A DNA stretch of 64,000 nt from JBBQWS01 sp038210415. GTDB lineage: Bacteria > Actinomycetota > Actinomycetes > Prado026. The stretch spans positions 1 to 64,000 of the forward strand of contig JBBQWS010000012.1 in assembly GCA_038210415.1 (NCBI GenBank), in the 5' to 3' direction. The translations under genes and the position numbers were made by a program. Below the pieces are notes generated by a model, which was not told the DNA's origin, searched no databases, and saw only the letters and a list, made by a program, of their open reading frames with translations. Shown here in pieces: positions 35,727 through 43,658 of the stretch. Each line of letters begins with the position of its first letter. Position 1 is the stretch's first letter.

Positions 35727-36539
35727 ATGCGCAAGATCCTCGGAGCCGCCGCCATCGCGGCGCTCACCCTCCCCGGAGCACTGCTCCTGACCGCCCCGGC
35801 GCAGGCTGCCGACAACGCCATGGTCTCCGTGCTGCACGGCATTCCTGGTGTCACGGTGGACGTCTACGTGAATGACAAGCTCACGCTCGACAACTTCAAG
35901 CCCGGCACCCTGGCCGGCCCCCTGACCCTGCCGGCCGGAACGTACAACATCAAGATCACCGACCCGGCAGACGCCACCAAGGTCATCATCGGCCCGGCGG
36001 CCGTGCCGGTTTCCGGCGGCATGAACTACACCATCGTCGCGTTCCTCGGCACCGACGGAAAGCCGACCGCGAAGCCGTTCGTGAACGACATCAGCAAGTT
36101 GTCGGCAGGCCAGGGCCGAGTGACCGTCCGCCACGTGGCCAACGCGCCCGCCGTCAAGGTGACCGCCGGTGGGGCCACGCTGATCCCCAGCCTGGCAAAC
36201 GGCTCCGAGGCCGTGGCGAACGTCCCGGCGAAGACCTACCCGGTCGCGGTCCTGCCGGCCGCTGGCGGCGCAGCAGTCTTCTCGACGAACCTTCCCGTGA
36301 CCGAAGGCGCGAACACGATCGTCTACGCGTACGGCGACCTGGCCGGCGGAACCTTCGCCGCGAAGGTCCAGACGATCACGGGTCTGCACTCGATGCCGAG
36401 CGGCGTGCCTGCCGGTGACGGCGGTCTGGCCGACGACGGCGCCGGGTTCCCGGCCTGGGCGGTAGCTCTCGTGGCGGTCGGACTCCTTGGCACCGGGCTC
36501 TCAGCCCGCCGTCTTGCGACCTCCCGGTCCCAGGGCTGA
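35727..36539 (+). CDS. DUF4397 surface protein with C-terminal membrane anchor
   Basis: 270 aa. A Sec signal peptide ends near AQA (residue 27). A beta-rich DUF4397 domain follows (VSVLHGIPGVTVDVYVNDKL, then a second similar segment RVTVRHVANAPAVKV). The C-terminus has LADDG, a hydrophobic helix (AWAVALVAVGLLGTGL) and an Arg-containing tail, the layout of a sortase substrate although a classic LPxTG is absent. The sortase gene begins 34 nt downstream. AAGGACAGGA serves as ribosome site. Function unknown; probably an extracellular adhesion or structural protein. Confidence 0.85.
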   Translation: MRKILGAAAIAALTLPGALLLTAPAQAADNAMVSVLHGIPGVTVDVYVNDKLTLDNFKPGTLAGPLTLPAGTYNIKITDPADATKVIIGPAAVPVSGGMNYTIVAFLGTDGKPTAKPFVNDISKLSAGQGRVTVRHVANAPAVKVTAGGATLIPSLANGSEAVANVPAKTYPVAVLPAAGGAAVFSTNLPVTEGANTIVYAYGDLAGGTFAAKVQTITGLHSMPSGVPAGDGGLADDGAGFPAWAVALVAVGLLGTGLSARRLATSRSQG

Positions 36540-36573
36540 CCGTCGCCGACCAAGAAGGCGGACCAGGACGAAC

Positions 36574-37254
36574 ATGTCGCTGAACCGACGCACTGCGGCC
36601 GGCGCGGGGCTCCTCGTGAGCCTCGCGCTGGTCGTCGGCGTTCCCAGCTGCTGGGCGCTGACCCGCCCGGCCGGCGATGTCGGATCGCTGCCGGTGACGG
36701 CGCCCTCGATCCCGCCCACGCCGGACGCCCCGACCGCAACTCCGTCTCCGCGCGCCACCACCCCGACGGCCACCAGCCCCGCGCCGGCGACCCCCAACCC
36801 GCCGCCCGTGCGGTTCGCAGCTCCCCGACTCGGCGTGACCGCCGCCGTCGACCCGGTGGGGGTCGACTCCCGTGGCGCCGTCGCCATCCCGCCAGACGCC
36901 CGACGGGTGGGCTGGTACCGGTTCGGCCCGGTACCGGGCGACCCGGTCGGATCTGCCGTCCTGGTGGGCCATCGCGACTCTCGTACGCAGGGCAAGGGCG
37001 CGTTGTTCCCGATGGCAGACCTGGTCGTCGGTGACGTCCTGCTGGTCGCGCAGGTCGACGGGAGCGTGTTGAAGTACCGCGTCGTCGAACGCAGGCTGTA
37101 CCAGAAGGTCGGACTGCCGGTTCAGATCTTCTTCGCCCGGTCGGGGCCACCCCGGCTCACCGTCATCACCTGCGGCGGACCCTACGACCCCGACAGGGGC
37201 GGCTACCAGGACAACCTGGTGGTCACGGCCGTACCGTTGGGGTCCAACCCGTGA
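36574..37254 (+). CDS. Class F sortase
   Basis: 226 aa. An N-terminal TM (about 9-30), a Pro/Thr-rich stalk (about 35-75), then the sortase beta-barrel. Catalytic residues are His in LVGHRDS, Cys in VITCGG and Arg in DPDRGGYQDN. Sortases cleave a C-terminal sorting signal and attach the protein to cell-wall peptide. The neighbour DUF4397 protein is the obvious candidate substrate. Its stop overlaps the sigma-factor start (GTGA). Confidence 0.9.
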   Translation: MSLNRRTAAGAGLLVSLALVVGVPSCWALTRPAGDVGSLPVTAPSIPPTPDAPTATPSPRATTPTATSPAPATPNPPPVRFAAPRLGVTAAVDPVGVDSRGAVAIPPDARRVGWYRFGPVPGDPVGSAVLVGHRDSRTQGKGALFPMADLVVGDVLLVAQVDGSVLKYRVVERRLYQKVGLPVQIFFARSGPPRLTVITCGGPYDPDRGGYQDNLVVTAVPLGSNP

Positions 37255-37838
37255 ACCGGCTCGAGGAAGGCACGCCCGTGGAAGTGCAGCCTCTCGCGGA
37301 CGCCGACGTCGCCCACGGCTTTCGAGAGGGCGATGAGACCTGCCTCGCCGAGGCCTACGCCCGTTGGAGCTCGTTGGTCTTCTCGGTCAGCCTGCGCTCT
37401 CTGGGCGACCGCAGCGATGCCGAAGACGTGACGCAGACTGTCTTCGTCGCCGCCTGGCAAAGTCGCGCCCGGTACGACGCGTCGTCCGGCAACATGGCGG
37501 CGTGGCTGCTCGGCATCACTCGCAACAAAGTCGCCGACCGCTGGGCGGCGAAAGCTCGCGAACGGCGAGCCGTTGCGGCGGTGCTCGAGGTGACGGCGCC
37601 GGAGCCGGTCAGCCCCGCTGCAACCGAGGAGGTCGCAGACCGGGTGCTGCTGGCGGACGAGCTTGCCAGGTTGGGCGAGCCCCAGCATCGGATCATGATG
37701 CTGGCGTTCTACCAGGACCTCACCCACGCCCAGATCGCAAGCCTGCTGAGCCTCCCGCTCGGCACCGTGAAGAGCCACATCCGCAGATCGTTGGAACGAC
37801 TTCGTACGCGATTGGAGGTGGACGGTGCAGCACTGTGA
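37251..37838 (+). CDS. ECF RNA polymerase sigma factor (SigK-like)
   Basis: 195 aa. Region 2 (SDAEDVTQTVFVAAW) binds the -10 element. Region 4 (LTHAQIASLLSLPLGTVKSH) is the HTH that reads -35. Pairing with an RskA-like anti-sigma factor suggests the SigK group, hence the label; the assignment is by context. GTG 37278 is an alternative start. It overlaps the anti-sigma gene by 14 bp. Confidence 0.9.
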   Translation: MNRLEEGTPVEVQPLADADVAHGFREGDETCLAEAYARWSSLVFSVSLRSLGDRSDAEDVTQTVFVAAWQSRARYDASSGNMAAWLLGITRNKVADRWAAKARERRAVAAVLEVTAPEPVSPAATEEVADRVLLADELARLGEPQHRIMMLAFYQDLTHAQIASLLSLPLGTVKSHIRRSLERLRTRLEVDGAAL

Positions 37839-38586
37839 GCAGGAGACCCTCGCGCTGCTCGCGCTCGGCGAGTCGGCAGCGTCCGCGGAGGACGACCGCC
37901 ATCTCAGTCGTTGTGCGCCCTGCCAGTCCGATCTTGCCTCGCTACGCGTGGTCGTGACGACGAGCCGGCAGATCACCCCGGCGGACCGTCCCGTCTCGCC
38001 ACCGCCTGCCGTCTGGGACCGGATCATCGGCGAGCTCGGGATAGCACCGGCCCCGGAGGCCCTTTCGGAGCGCGACTCGGAGTCGGAGTCGGAGTCTGAG
38101 CCGGTCGTGGCCGTGGTGGCGCTTGACGGACACCGGCGCACGCGCTGGACGCGGCGCACCGCCCGCCTCACAGCCGCTGCGGCATTCGTTGCGGTGCTCG
38201 CCGGGGTCGTGGGGGCGGGCCTGGTGCGCTCGGGCGGGTCGAGCGACCCCGTGCTCCTCGCTGCGACCGACCTGAAGCCGTTGTCGGTTGCCAATGCCTC
38301 AGGCAGCGCGTCGATACACCGGTCGGACGCAGGCGAGACACTGAGGGTGCAGATCAGTGGACTCCGAAACGTGCCGGATGGTTTCTACGAGGTGTGGCTC
38401 GCGGACAAGCAGACCAAGAAGATGGTGGCCGTCGGCATTCTCGACGCCAACGACCAAGGGTCCTTCGACGTGCCCGGCGGCCTCGACCTGGCGGAGTACC
38501 GCGTCGTCGACGTGTCGTTGGAGGCGTTCGACGGCAATCCCCTGCACTCCGCGATCAGCGTGGTGCGGGGCGTCTTCCCCGCCTGA
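37825..38586 (+). CDS. Anti-sigma factor, RskA-like (zinc ZAS domain)
   Basis: 253 aa. The cytoplasmic N-terminus has the ZAS pattern HLSRCAPC (H-x3-C-x2-C). An acidic patch DSESESESE (about 86-94) precedes one TM (about 113-133). The extracytoplasmic RskA-type domain (ETLRVQISGLRNVPDGFYEVW) senses the outside. It would hold the ECF sigma factor at the membrane until released by regulated proteolysis. GGAGG lies 6 nt before GTG 37825. Confidence 0.9.
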   Translation: MQHCEQETLALLALGESAASAEDDRHLSRCAPCQSDLASLRVVVTTSRQITPADRPVSPPPAVWDRIIGELGIAPAPEALSERDSESESESEPVVAVVALDGHRRTRWTRRTARLTAAAAFVAVLAGVVGAGLVRSGGSSDPVLLAATDLKPLSVANASGSASIHRSDAGETLRVQISGLRNVPDGFYEVWLADKQTKKMVAVGILDANDQGSFDVPGGLDLAEYRVVDVSLEAFDGNPLHSAISVVRGVFPA

Positions 38587-38607
38587 GCGGCGCCGGAGGC
38601 TGACACC

Positions 38608-38613
38608 TAGGAT
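38608..38613 (+). promoter_or_regulatory. -10 element TAGGAT for leaderless ctaA
   Basis: TAGGAT, 7 nt, then GTG 38621. An ATG at 38612 lies inside this hexamer, so GTG 38621 is the better start. Confidence 0.55.
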
Positions 38614-38620
38614 GATTCCT

Positions 38621-39562
38621 GTGACGACCACGGCCGACTCGGACAGGGCTGCTGTAAAGGGCGTGAATGCTCGTACGGCCCACCGCGTCTACGTCGCAGG
38701 CGTCGTCGTCCAGGCGGGCATCGTCGTCACCGGCGGTCTGGTCCGGCTGACGGGATCCGGGCTCGGCTGCCCCACTGTGCCGCAGTGCGTGCCGGGGTCC
38801 TACGTCCCGGTCGAGCGGCAGCCGCAGGGTTACCACAAGCTGATCGAGTTCGGGAACCGCTCGCTCACGTTCGTCGTGGCTGCTGTCATCGTGGCCTGCG
38901 TCGTGGTGGCCTGGCGCAGCGTGCCCCGACGCCCGCCCCTCGTGCTCCTCGCCGCGGTCGGTCTGCTCGGTGTCCTCGGTCAGGCACTCCTCGGCGCCGT
39001 TGCCGTGCTCACCAAGCTCAGCCCCGGGATCGTCGCAGCGCACTTCCTGCTCTCGTTGCCGCTGATCGCTGCGGCGGTCGCACTCGCGGAGCGGTCGAAG
39101 GACGCCGGGGACGCCCCCCCGGCCGCCACCGTGGGTCGCGAGGTGAGGCTGCTCTCCCGCGCGTTGCTCGGAGCCGCGCTGGTCGTGATCGCCCTCGGCA
39201 CCGTCGTGACCGGCAGCGGGCCGTACTCCGGCGACAAGGACCAACCCGCGCGGTTCGGTGTCGACGAGGCGAAGGTGTCCTGGCTGCACGCAGACGCGGT
39301 GCTGCTCTTCGTCGGTCTCGTCGTCGCCCTGGTCGTCGCGGTCCGCATGAGTGACGCCCCTCGGGTCGCGGTCCGCCGGGTCTACGTGCTGGTCGCAGTC
39401 ACGCTGCTGCAGGCCCTGATCGGCTACACGCAGTACTTCACCGGCCTGCCGTGGGCGCTGGTGTCCGTGCACATGCTCGGAGCCACCCTGCTGTGGATCT
39501 CGGTGCTACGCGTGCAATTCGCACTGCGCCGTCGCGACGCGGCCCCGTCGAGCGCTCAGTAG
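38621..39562 (+). CDS. ctaA: Heme A synthase (COX15/CtaA)
   Basis: 313 aa with eight TM helices in two homologous halves. Heme-ligand and redox features are GLVRLTGSGLGCPTVPQC (Cys pair), HKLIEFGNRSLTF, AHFLLSLPLI, a second-half GTVVTGSGPYSGD and VHMLGATLLW. It oxidises heme O to heme A for cytochrome c oxidase. It works after ctaB (42.5 kb), from which it is separated by a two-component system. Confidence 0.95.
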   Translation: MTTTADSDRAAVKGVNARTAHRVYVAGVVVQAGIVVTGGLVRLTGSGLGCPTVPQCVPGSYVPVERQPQGYHKLIEFGNRSLTFVVAAVIVACVVVAWRSVPRRPPLVLLAAVGLLGVLGQALLGAVAVLTKLSPGIVAAHFLLSLPLIAAAVALAERSKDAGDAPPAATVGREVRLLSRALLGAALVVIALGTVVTGSGPYSGDKDQPARFGVDEAKVSWLHADAVLLFVGLVVALVVAVRMSDAPRVAVRRVYVLVAVTLLQALIGYTQYFTGLPWALVSVHMLGATLLWISVLRVQFALRRRDAAPSSAQ

Positions 39563-40209
39563 TCGCTCGCTCCGGAGTCACTGGTCTCGACGGACTGGGT
39601 GGGCACGCCCTTGACGCAGACGATCTGCACGCCGACCTCGGTGCTCCCGAGGAACTTCACCTCGGCCTGCTGGCCACCGTCGGACTCGATCAGCACGCGG
39701 TAGCCCTGGCTGGGGGAAGCAGAAACGACCCGGACCACGGCGCCCGTGCACTTGGCCAGGATACTTCCGCCGGGTGAGACCAACGAGCGGAAGACGGGGC
39801 TGGACCCGCCGCCGGTGCTCGGTCCCGTGGTTGGGGTCTGCGACGGCTGCTGACTGGGTTCGGTCGACGGGTGGCTGCTGGGCCCGGAGCTCGGTCGAGT
39901 GGACGGACGCGGTCCCTCGGAGCTGTGACCACCGCCAGCCGGTGGCGAACGAGTCGGGTGCACCGACGGGCCGGTCGAGGTGGTCGGGTCGGGCGTGGCG
40001 TCGGTGCTGGGCCCGGCGCTGCCGATGGGGGCAGCGCGGTCCTGGCCGGCGATCTCGCTCTGGCTGAGCGTCACCACGGAGGAGGGCTCACCGACGGCTC
40101 CACGGACCACCGCCACGGTGCCCATGCCTACGGTGGTGGCCACCGCTGTGACGGTGAGCCACCCGACCACGATGGCGGAGCGAGAGGGCATGACCCCATG
40201 CTCGGGCAT
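39556..40209 (-). CDS. Membrane-anchored Ser/Pro/Thr-rich protein, function unknown
   Basis: 217 aa. One TM near the N-terminus (about 11-33) is followed by an extended low-complexity linker of Ser, Pro, Thr and Gly (about 65-140) with repeated PSTxPSS-like units, then a compact C-terminal domain with two Cys (LAKCTGAV and VQIVCVKG). The fold is unknown; a cell-wall-spanning stalk with an outer disulfide domain is the likely form. ATG 40191 is an alternative start. It overlaps ctaA by 7 bp and diverges from the response regulator. Confidence 0.7.
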   Translation of the reverse strand: MPEHGVMPSRSAIVVGWLTVTAVATTVGMGTVAVVRGAVGEPSSVVTLSQSEIAGQDRAAPIGSAGPSTDATPDPTTSTGPSVHPTRSPPAGGGHSSEGPRPSTRPSSGPSSHPSTEPSQQPSQTPTTGPSTGGGSSPVFRSLVSPGGSILAKCTGAVVRVVSASPSQGYRVLIESDGGQQAEVKFLGSTEVGVQIVCVKGVPTQSVETSDSGASDY

Positions 40210-40310
40210 CGCCCGACTTCTTGGACTAAGGGCGTCCTAAGAGGTGACCAACTGCGCGGACGGACCGACCCATCACCCCCGGAACCGCGCGGGTAGGCGC
40301 CCGGCAGGGC

Positions 40311-40316
40311 TACGGT
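40311..40316 (+). promoter_or_regulatory. -10 element TACGGT for leaderless response-regulator gene
   Basis: TACGGT, 6 nt, then GTG 40323. Same spacing as several other promoters in this window. Confidence 0.55.
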
Positions 40317-40322
40317 TCGAAG

Positions 40323-41006
40323 GTGGCCCACGTACTGGTAGTCGAGGACGACCCGTCGATCCGCACCGCACTGAACCGCACCCTGGGCGAACGGGGTCAC
40401 GCCGTCTCATCCGCCCCCGACGCGATGTCGGGGCTGCGTGAGGCGCTCGACAACCGGCCCGACCTCGTGGTCCTCGACCTCGGGCTCCCCGACCTGGACG
40501 GCAGCGAGCTTCTCCGCATGTTGCGGGCGGTGAGCGCGGTGCCCGTGATCGTCGCGACCGCCCGCGACGACGACGCCTCTGTGGTCCGAGCTCTCGACGC
40601 CGGTGCCGACGACTACGTCGTCAAGCCCTACAGCGCCGAGACCCTCGACGCGCGGATCCGCGCGGTGCTCCGGCGGGCCTCGTCACCCGACGAGGAACAG
40701 CCGCTCGTCGTCGGCGGGCTCTACGTCGACCCACGGTCACGGGTCGTCACCGTCGACGGGCAGACGGTCGAGCTGAGCCCTCGCGAATTCGACCTGCTCG
40801 CCTACCTGGCCGCGCGTCCGGGCCAGGTCGTGTCCAAGCGTGAGCTCCTCACCGAGGTGTGGCGCCTGCCCTACGGAGGCGCCGACAAGACCGTCGACGT
40901 TCACCTGTCGTGGCTGCGTCGCAAGCTCGGCGAGAACGCCCAGGAGCCGCGCTACCTGGTGTCGGTGCGCGGCGTGGGAGTCAAGTTGGTGGAGCCCGCC
41001 GCGTGA
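40323..41006 (+). CDS. Two-component response regulator, OmpR/PhoB family
   Basis: 227 aa. Receiver domain with acidic pocket VEDD, phospho-acceptor Asp52 in VVLDLGLPD and Lys in DDYVVKPYS. The C-terminal winged helix carries KTVDVHLSWLRRKL. It is the cytoplasmic transcription factor of the pair with the kinase that follows in a 4-bp overlap. The signal is unknown; a remnant lipoprotein downstream suggests ligand uptake. Confidence 0.94.
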   Translation: MAHVLVVEDDPSIRTALNRTLGERGHAVSSAPDAMSGLREALDNRPDLVVLDLGLPDLDGSELLRMLRAVSAVPVIVATARDDDASVVRALDAGADDYVVKPYSAETLDARIRAVLRRASSPDEEQPLVVGGLYVDPRSRVVTVDGQTVELSPREFDLLAYLAARPGQVVSKRELLTEVWRLPYGGADKTVDVHLSWLRRKLGENAQEPRYLVSVRGVGVKLVEPAA

Positions 41007-42301
41007 GGCGTCAGATACTCATCACGGTGGCCGCCTCGACCCTGCTGGTGCTCCTGGCATTCCTGATCCCGCTCGCCTGGCTGGTGCGGGCGTCCGCGGC
41101 CGACCGCGCTTCGAGCGAGGCGACCCTGGGCGTGCAGCCGCTCACCTCCACCGTCGGCCTGCTCGGGGCCGGGCTGCCGGGCGTGGTCGCCGACACCCAG
41201 GAACAGCTCGGCGAGCCGGTCACGGTGTTCCTCGGGAACGGCCAGGTGGTGGGGACCCCCCGCCCGGTGACCGACTCGGTACGCCTGGCCCGCGGCGACG
41301 TCGCCAACCGCGTCGCGCCACGCGCTTTCAGCGCGAACCTGCCTGACGGTGGCCGCGAGATCCTGATCCCGGTCGTCGGCCTCGATGCCGGGACGGCGGT
41401 CGTCCGGGTCGAGGTTCCGGCGGCCAAGCTGACCGATGGCGTGGCCACTGCCTGGTGGGTGCTCGGCGGGCTCGGGGTGTCGCTGCTCGCGCTGGCGCTG
41501 CTGGTCGCGGACCGGCTCGCCCGCTCGTACCTCGGGCCGGTCCTGGCCCTGACCGACACCGCTGCGCTGCTGGGTGCCGGCGAGCTGTCGGCCCGGGTGG
41601 TGCCAAGCGGCCCACCCGAGGTCACGGCCGCGGGCCGGGCCCTGAACCGGCTCGGATCCCGGATCGGCGACCTGCTCACCGCCGAGCGAGAAGCCGCCGC
41701 CGACCTGTCGCACCGGCTGCGCACACCCGTGGCCGCCCTGCGACTCGACGTTGACGGCCTCTCCGACCCCGAGGACCGCGAGCGGATGGCTCGCGACGTC
41801 GCCGAGCTCTCGCGCGCCATCGACCAGCTCATCGCCGAGGCGCGACGTCCGATCCGCGAGGGGATGGTGCCCGCTTGCGACGCCACGGCCGTCGTCGGTG
41901 CACGGGTGGCGTTCTGGCGGGTCCTGGCCGAGGACACCGACCGGGAGCTGACCGTGTCGGTCGCCCCCGGACCGCTGAGGGTCCGGCTGGTTCCGGGCGA
42001 CCTCGCTGACGCCGTCGACGCCCTGCTCGGCAACGTGTTTGCTCACACCCCCGACGGCACGTCGTTTCGGGTCGTGCTGTCCTCGCGGGCCGGTGGCGGC
42101 GCGCGGTTGGTGATCGAGGACACCGGTCCGGGCCTGCCGGGCGGCGACGTGATGTCGCGAGGCGAGAGCGGCGCCGGCTCCACCGGGCTCGGGCTCGACA
42201 TCGTGCGGCGGTCGGCCGAAGCCTCGGGCGGGTCGCTGGCCCTCGTCCCGGCGCACGACGGCGGCACGCGGGTCGTGCTCGAGCTCGGGCCGCCGAGCTG
42301 A
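41003..42301 (+). CDS. Sensor histidine kinase (HAMP, membrane bound)
   Basis: 432 aa from GTG 41003. TM1 is about 5-30 and TM2 about 150-170, with an external sensor between them. HAMP follows, then HisKA with His237 in DLSHRLRTP, and an ATPase with N-box LLGNVFAHTPDG and G-box STGLGLDIVRRSAEASGG. It phosphorylates the upstream regulator. The sensor domain has no named family. Confidence 0.92.
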   Translation: MRRQILITVAASTLLVLLAFLIPLAWLVRASAADRASSEATLGVQPLTSTVGLLGAGLPGVVADTQEQLGEPVTVFLGNGQVVGTPRPVTDSVRLARGDVANRVAPRAFSANLPDGGREILIPVVGLDAGTAVVRVEVPAAKLTDGVATAWWVLGGLGVSLLALALLVADRLARSYLGPVLALTDTAALLGAGELSARVVPSGPPEVTAAGRALNRLGSRIGDLLTAEREAAADLSHRLRTPVAALRLDVDGLSDPEDRERMARDVAELSRAIDQLIAEARRPIREGMVPACDATAVVGARVAFWRVLAEDTDRELTVSVAPGPLRVRLVPGDLADAVDALLGNVFAHTPDGTSFRVVLSSRAGGGARLVIEDTGPGLPGGDVMSRGESGAGSTGLGLDIVRRSAEASGGSLALVPAHDGGTRVVLELGPPS

Positions 42302-42302
42302 C

Positions 42303-42316
42303 CCCTGCCGGCAGGG
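42303..42316. terminator. Perfect palindrome CCCTGCCGGCAGGG after the kinase gene
   Basis: A 14-bp self-complementary run lies immediately after the kinase stop. As RNA it leaves no real loop, so it may be an operator or a weak transcription stop. No T-run follows. Confidence 0.25.
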
Positions 42317-42335
42317 CAGGAACGCGGCCTTCCCT

Positions 42336-42507
42336 TTGCTCGCCCTGTGGCTGGCGGGGTGCGCCCGACCGACCGTCGACCCGCGACCTCGCCCTTCGGG
42401 CCGGTTGCGCGGCCCGACATCAGCATCGAGTCAGCGGACGCGGCAGTGGTCGTGCTCACGCGGGACGCCCGACGCCGGTCGAGACCGCCTGCGCCCAGGC
42501 CAGCCCC
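42336..42507 (+). pseudogene. Possible remnant of a lipoprotein (solute-binding type)
   Basis: After the kinase, a frame beginning TTG reads LLALWLAGCARPTVD, a good lipobox (LAGC). The frame then loses sense near 42415, and another frame reads DISIESADAAVVVLTRDA before running into the convergent ctaB. A solute-binding lipoprotein often follows such regulator/kinase pairs. Evidence is short, so this is tentative. Confidence 0.3.
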
Positions 42508-43476
42508 TCAGCGCTGCCAGAGCGGCCCGAGCGGCAGCAACGGGTCGATCGCGACTGCGACGAACAAGACGGTGAGATAGCTGATCGACCCGTGGAAGAG
42601 CCGCATCGGACGAAGGTCGTCAGCGCCTGAACGGGCCCGACCGAGCAGACGGTAGGCCTCCCGCAGGAAGAAGCCGCCGAGCACCACTGCCGCCGTGGCA
42701 TAGACCACCGTCGTGGACGCCACGGGCACCAGGACCATGGAGGCCGCCACCATGACCCAGCTGTACGCCACGATCTGCCGGGCGACCTTCAGCGGCGACG
42801 CCACGACGGGCAACATGGGCACGCCCGCGGCGGCGTAGTCGTCGACGAAGCGCAACGACAGCGGCCAGTAGTGCGGCGGGGTCCAGAAGAAGATCACCGC
42901 GAACAGCACGAACGGTGTCCAGCTGAGCGATCCGGTGACGGCGGACCAGCCGATCAGGACCGGCATGCAGCCCGCCGCGCCTCCCCAGACGATGTTCTGC
43001 GGAGTGCGCCGCTTGAGCAACATCGTGTAGACGACGACGTAGAAGGCGATGGCGGCCAGCGCGAGCCAGGCAGCCGGCGGGTTGACCAGCAACGCCATCC
43101 AGACGACGGCGGCGACCCCGAGCACGAGCCCGAACACCAGCGCGGCACGCGGGCTGATGGCGCCGGTCGCCAACGGCCGACGGCCGGTGCGGTGCATGAG
43201 CGCGTCGATGTCGCGATCGACGTAGCAGTTCAGCGTGTTCGCGCTGCCCGCCGCGAGTGCCCCACCGACGAGCGTCGCCACGACCAGCCCGAGCCGGGGT
43301 ACGCCGCCGGCTGCCAGGAACATCGTGGGCACCGTGGTGACGAGGAGGAGCTCGATGATGCGGGGCTTGGTGAGCGCGACGTACGAACTGACCCTCGCCC
43401 TGACACCCGAACGGCCGGCGGGCGGGACGACACCGGCACCCGCGCCCACGCGGGGCCTGGGGTCGACGGCGGTCAC
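42508..43476 (-). CDS. ctaB: Protoheme IX farnesyltransferase
   Basis: 322 aa, eight to nine TM helices. UbiA-family site NCYVDRDID (NxxxDxxxD) binds the prenyl diphosphate through Mg. TPQNIVWGGAAGCMPVLIGW and FFWTPPHYWPLSL are CyoE/CtaB hallmarks. It makes heme O from heme B, the substrate for CtaA. GGAGGA precedes GTG 43476. Divergent from tkt, a common actinobacterial arrangement. Confidence 0.95.
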   Translation of the reverse strand: MTAVDPRPRVGAGAGVVPPAGRSGVRARVSSYVALTKPRIIELLLVTTVPTMFLAAGGVPRLGLVVATLVGGALAAGSANTLNCYVDRDIDALMHRTGRRPLATGAISPRAALVFGLVLGVAAVVWMALLVNPPAAWLALAAIAFYVVVYTMLLKRRTPQNIVWGGAAGCMPVLIGWSAVTGSLSWTPFVLFAVIFFWTPPHYWPLSLRFVDDYAAAGVPMLPVVASPLKVARQIVAYSWVMVAASMVLVPVASTTVVYATAAVVLGGFFLREAYRLLGRARSGADDLRPMRLFHGSISYLTVLFVAVAIDPLLPLGPLWQR

Positions 43477-43570
43477 GCGAACGTCCTCCGGTGAGCAGTA
43501 GGTCGGGCACGGATCGAGAATCAGGGCTTACGGCACCATGACGACATCGGAATACCGCTCATCGTATCGG

Positions 43571-43576
43571 TAGGCT
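43571..43576 (+). promoter_or_regulatory. Possible -10 element TAGGCT for the tkt operon
   Basis: TAGGCT lies in the ctaB-tkt divergent gap, 82 nt before the tkt start. No clear -35 is seen. Confidence 0.3.
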
Positions 43577-43658
43577 CGCCGACAGAGGTGGGTGGACTCC
43601 CCCTCGAGGCCGCGCCTCCCCGGCGGTCCCACGTCTCCCGAGAGGATCAGCGAGCCCG

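Noticed and set aside
38555..39472. Long minus-strand frame antisense to ctaA
   Set aside because: Low-complexity His/Asp/Glu-rich translation with no domains; ctaA explains the region.
39745..40015. Ser/Pro/Thr repeats as a CRISPR or DNA repeat array
   Set aside because: The repeats are low-complexity codons of one protein, not regular DNA units with spacers.
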